Positions 4,779-5,893 of a DNA stretch of 5,893 bases are shown here, piece by piece. This stretch comes from Candidatus Omnitrophota bacterium (GTDB taxonomy: Bacteria; Omnitrophota; Gorgyraeia; Gygaellales; Profunditerraquicolaceae). The stretch covers positions 1-5,893 of the forward strand of contig JAUYEC010000078.1 of assembly GCA_030691585.1 (NCBI GenBank), in the 5' to 3' direction. The position numbers were made by a program, and so were the translations under genes. The first letter of the stretch is position 1; each line of letters begins with the position of its first letter. The notes beneath the pieces were generated by a model. The model worked only from the letters and a program-made list of their open reading frames with translations. It ran no database searches and had not been told where the DNA came from.

Positions 4779-5893
4779 ATGCCCGCGCCTAAAGAAAGCA
4801 ACGTCAGATTAGGTGAGATCCTGCTCAAAGAAGGATTCATCAAGGAACGGCAATTGGAGCAGGCCATCAGTATCCAGCGCCAGGAAGGCGGGCGCTTAGG
4901 TGAAATATTAGTCAGGCTCGGTTTTGTCAAGGAAGAACAGATAGTCGCCGCCCTGGACAAACAGTTAAGCATCCCGTATTTCTCTTCCGGAACGGTCAGC
5001 CTTAAACCCGCACCCGACCAGGGCCTCGAACGGCTCATCCCCCAGGAATTCGCCTATAAAAATACCCTCATTCCACTATCGCGCACACTCAGGTCATTAA
5101 CCGTGGCCATGGCCGACCCCCTGGACCTTATCCTTATTGATAACCTCAGGAAAATGACCAATTGCGAGATCAATCCCGTCCTTGCCACCAAGACAGATAT
5201 CAACAAGTCGATCATGGATTTTTACGGCAAATCCGCGATGTTCAACGAAGCGGTGGAAGAAAGCTACTCCATAATTCCGAGTGAAGGGGCATTGGGCGAT
5301 GAGGTTATGGACCAGGAATTAAGCCTGGACAAATTGATCGCGCGCGCTGAAGAAGCGCCGGTAGTCAAATTAGTGGATTTGATCATTAGACAAGCCATTG
5401 ACGAGCGCGCCTCGGATATCCACATCGAGCCCTTTAAGGAGCGCCTGTCCTTACGTTACCGCATTGACGGTAAGCTGTTTGAAATCCCTCCGCCTGCCAG
5501 GCACCTGCACGAAGCGATAATCTCGCGTATTAAAATATTGTCAAAATTGGATATCGCGGAAAAACGGCTTCCTCAGGACGGAGCATTAATGGTTAAGATC
5601 GACCAGCGGCCCATAGATATCCGGGTTTCCACAGTTCCGACGATATACGGGGAGAAAGTGGTCCTAAGGCTCTTAGACAGGAGCCAGGTAGTTTTGGACT
5701 TGAACCAGATGGGCTTTGAACCCGGCCAGCTTGAGCAAATCCGCAAGGCCATCAATGCGCCTTATGGGTTGGTGTTCTTGACCGGCCCCACCGGCAGCGG
5801 CAAGACCACCACATTATACGCGATCTTAAATGAAATAAAGAGCCCCACTAAAAATATTATCACTATTGAGGACCCGGTAGAATATAAGTTAGA
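4779..5893 (+). CDS. pilB: PilB/GspE-family pilus extension ATPase with MshEN domain (partial, 3' end outside window)
   Basis: The frame opens at ATG 4779, 3 nt after the secretin stop, and runs off the window without a stop, giving 371 residues of a family usually near 560. Residues 8-150 form the N-terminal MshEN/T2SSE_N region with a tandem motif at 10-33 and 39-62 that matches the cyclic-di-GMP-binding pattern. After a linker, the ATPase begins near 190: ASDIHIEP (211-218), LRYRIDGKL (225-233), EKRLPQDG (261-268), RVSTVPTIYGEKVVLRLLD (282-300), Walker A GPTGSGKTT (336-344) and the Asp box IITIEDPVE (360-368). The Walker B/His-box part and any zinc-binding tetracysteine lie beyond the window. 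It is a cytoplasmic hexameric motor that powers pilin polymerisation by ATP hydrolysis. The retraction ATPase PilT lacks such an N-terminal extension, so extension is preferred. No Shine-Dalgarno is visible; coupling to the secretin is likely. MshE is an alternative name. Confidence 0.92.
   Translation, partial: MPAPKESNVRLGEILLKEGFIKERQLEQAISIQRQEGGRLGEILVRLGFVKEEQIVAALDKQLSIPYFSSGTVSLKPAPDQGLERLIPQEFAYKNTLIPLSRTLRSLTVAMADPLDLILIDNLRKMTNCEINPVLATKTDINKSIMDFYGKSAMFNEAVEESYSIIPSEGALGDEVMDQELSLDKLIARAEEAPVVKLVDLIIRQAIDERASDIHIEPFKERLSLRYRIDGKLFEIPPPARHLHEAIISRIKILSKLDIAEKRLPQDGALMVKIDQRPIDIRVSTVPTIYGEKVVLRLLDRSQVVLDLNQMGFEPGQLEQIRKAINAPYGLVFLTGPTGSGKTTTLYAILNEIKSPTKNIITIEDPVEYKL

Noticed and set aside
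4583..5038. Reverse-strand open frame of 151 codons
   Set aside because: It is antisense to the secretin end and the ATPase start, both firmly recognised, and shows no domain of its own.
3204..5893. Type II secretion system (gspD-gspE) instead of a pilus
   Set aside because: The secretin and ATPase alone would allow it, but the PilM-N fusion, PilO-like and RDPF-bearing PilP-like genes directly upstream favour a type IV pilus, MSHA-like or not.

Overview
The window holds the 5' part of a type IV pilus (T4P) assembly operon, all on the + strand, preceded by about 320 bases of AT-rich, repeat-bearing, non-coding DNA. The gene set (a fused PilM/PilN protein, PilO-like, PilP-like, an outer-membrane secretin and a PilB/GspE-type ATPase) requires a two-membrane (diderm) bacterium. 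The small excisionase-type HTH gene at the head of the operon, the PilM-PilN fusion, the compact secretin, the roughly balanced GC content and the GTAGGG...CCCTAC palindromes are reminiscent of uncultured diderm lineages such as Candidatus Omnitrophota or Elusimicrobia-like bacteria. That placement is an impression from protein style, not a proven one.

Layout: 1-323 is non-coding. It carries the right arm of a palindromic repeat cut by the window edge (1-14), a perfect 29-nt palindrome followed by a short T-run (35-70, possible terminator of an upstream gene), short repeats spaced 10 bp apart (106-199), a candidate sigma-70 promoter (217-245) with an 8-bp inverted repeat between its -35 and -10 elements (222-241), and a second complete 29-nt palindrome (270-298) in the predicted mRNA leader. 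Next come the HTH protein (324-512), PilM-PilN fusion (531-2093), PilO-like (2098-2646), PilP-like (2649-3143), secretin (3204-4775) and the N-terminal two thirds of a PilB/GspE-type ATPase (4779 to beyond the window). Gaps between genes are 18, 4, 2, 60 and 3 nt, so one transcript is very likely. Only the HTH gene and the secretin have clear Shine-Dalgarno sites; the others look translationally coupled.

How the genes work together: the PilM/PilN fusion, PilO and PilP should form the inner-membrane alignment subcomplex that connects the cytoplasmic motor ATPase to the secretin channel in the outer membrane. The ATPase carries a tandem MshEN-type motif that predicts cyclic-di-GMP control of pilus extension. 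The gene order and the fused PilM-like protein also resemble MSHA-type pilus loci (mshI-J-K-L-E), an alternative naming scheme.

Most notable points: the PilM half appears to have lost all three recognisable nucleotide-contacting motifs of the actin-like fold while being fused to its normal partner PilN; the ATPase has a near-consensus double MshEN motif; the two 29-nt palindromes share exact length, symmetry and six terminal bases but have different, self-complementary interiors; and the operon's promoter contains a clean candidate operator next to a small DNA-binding protein gene.
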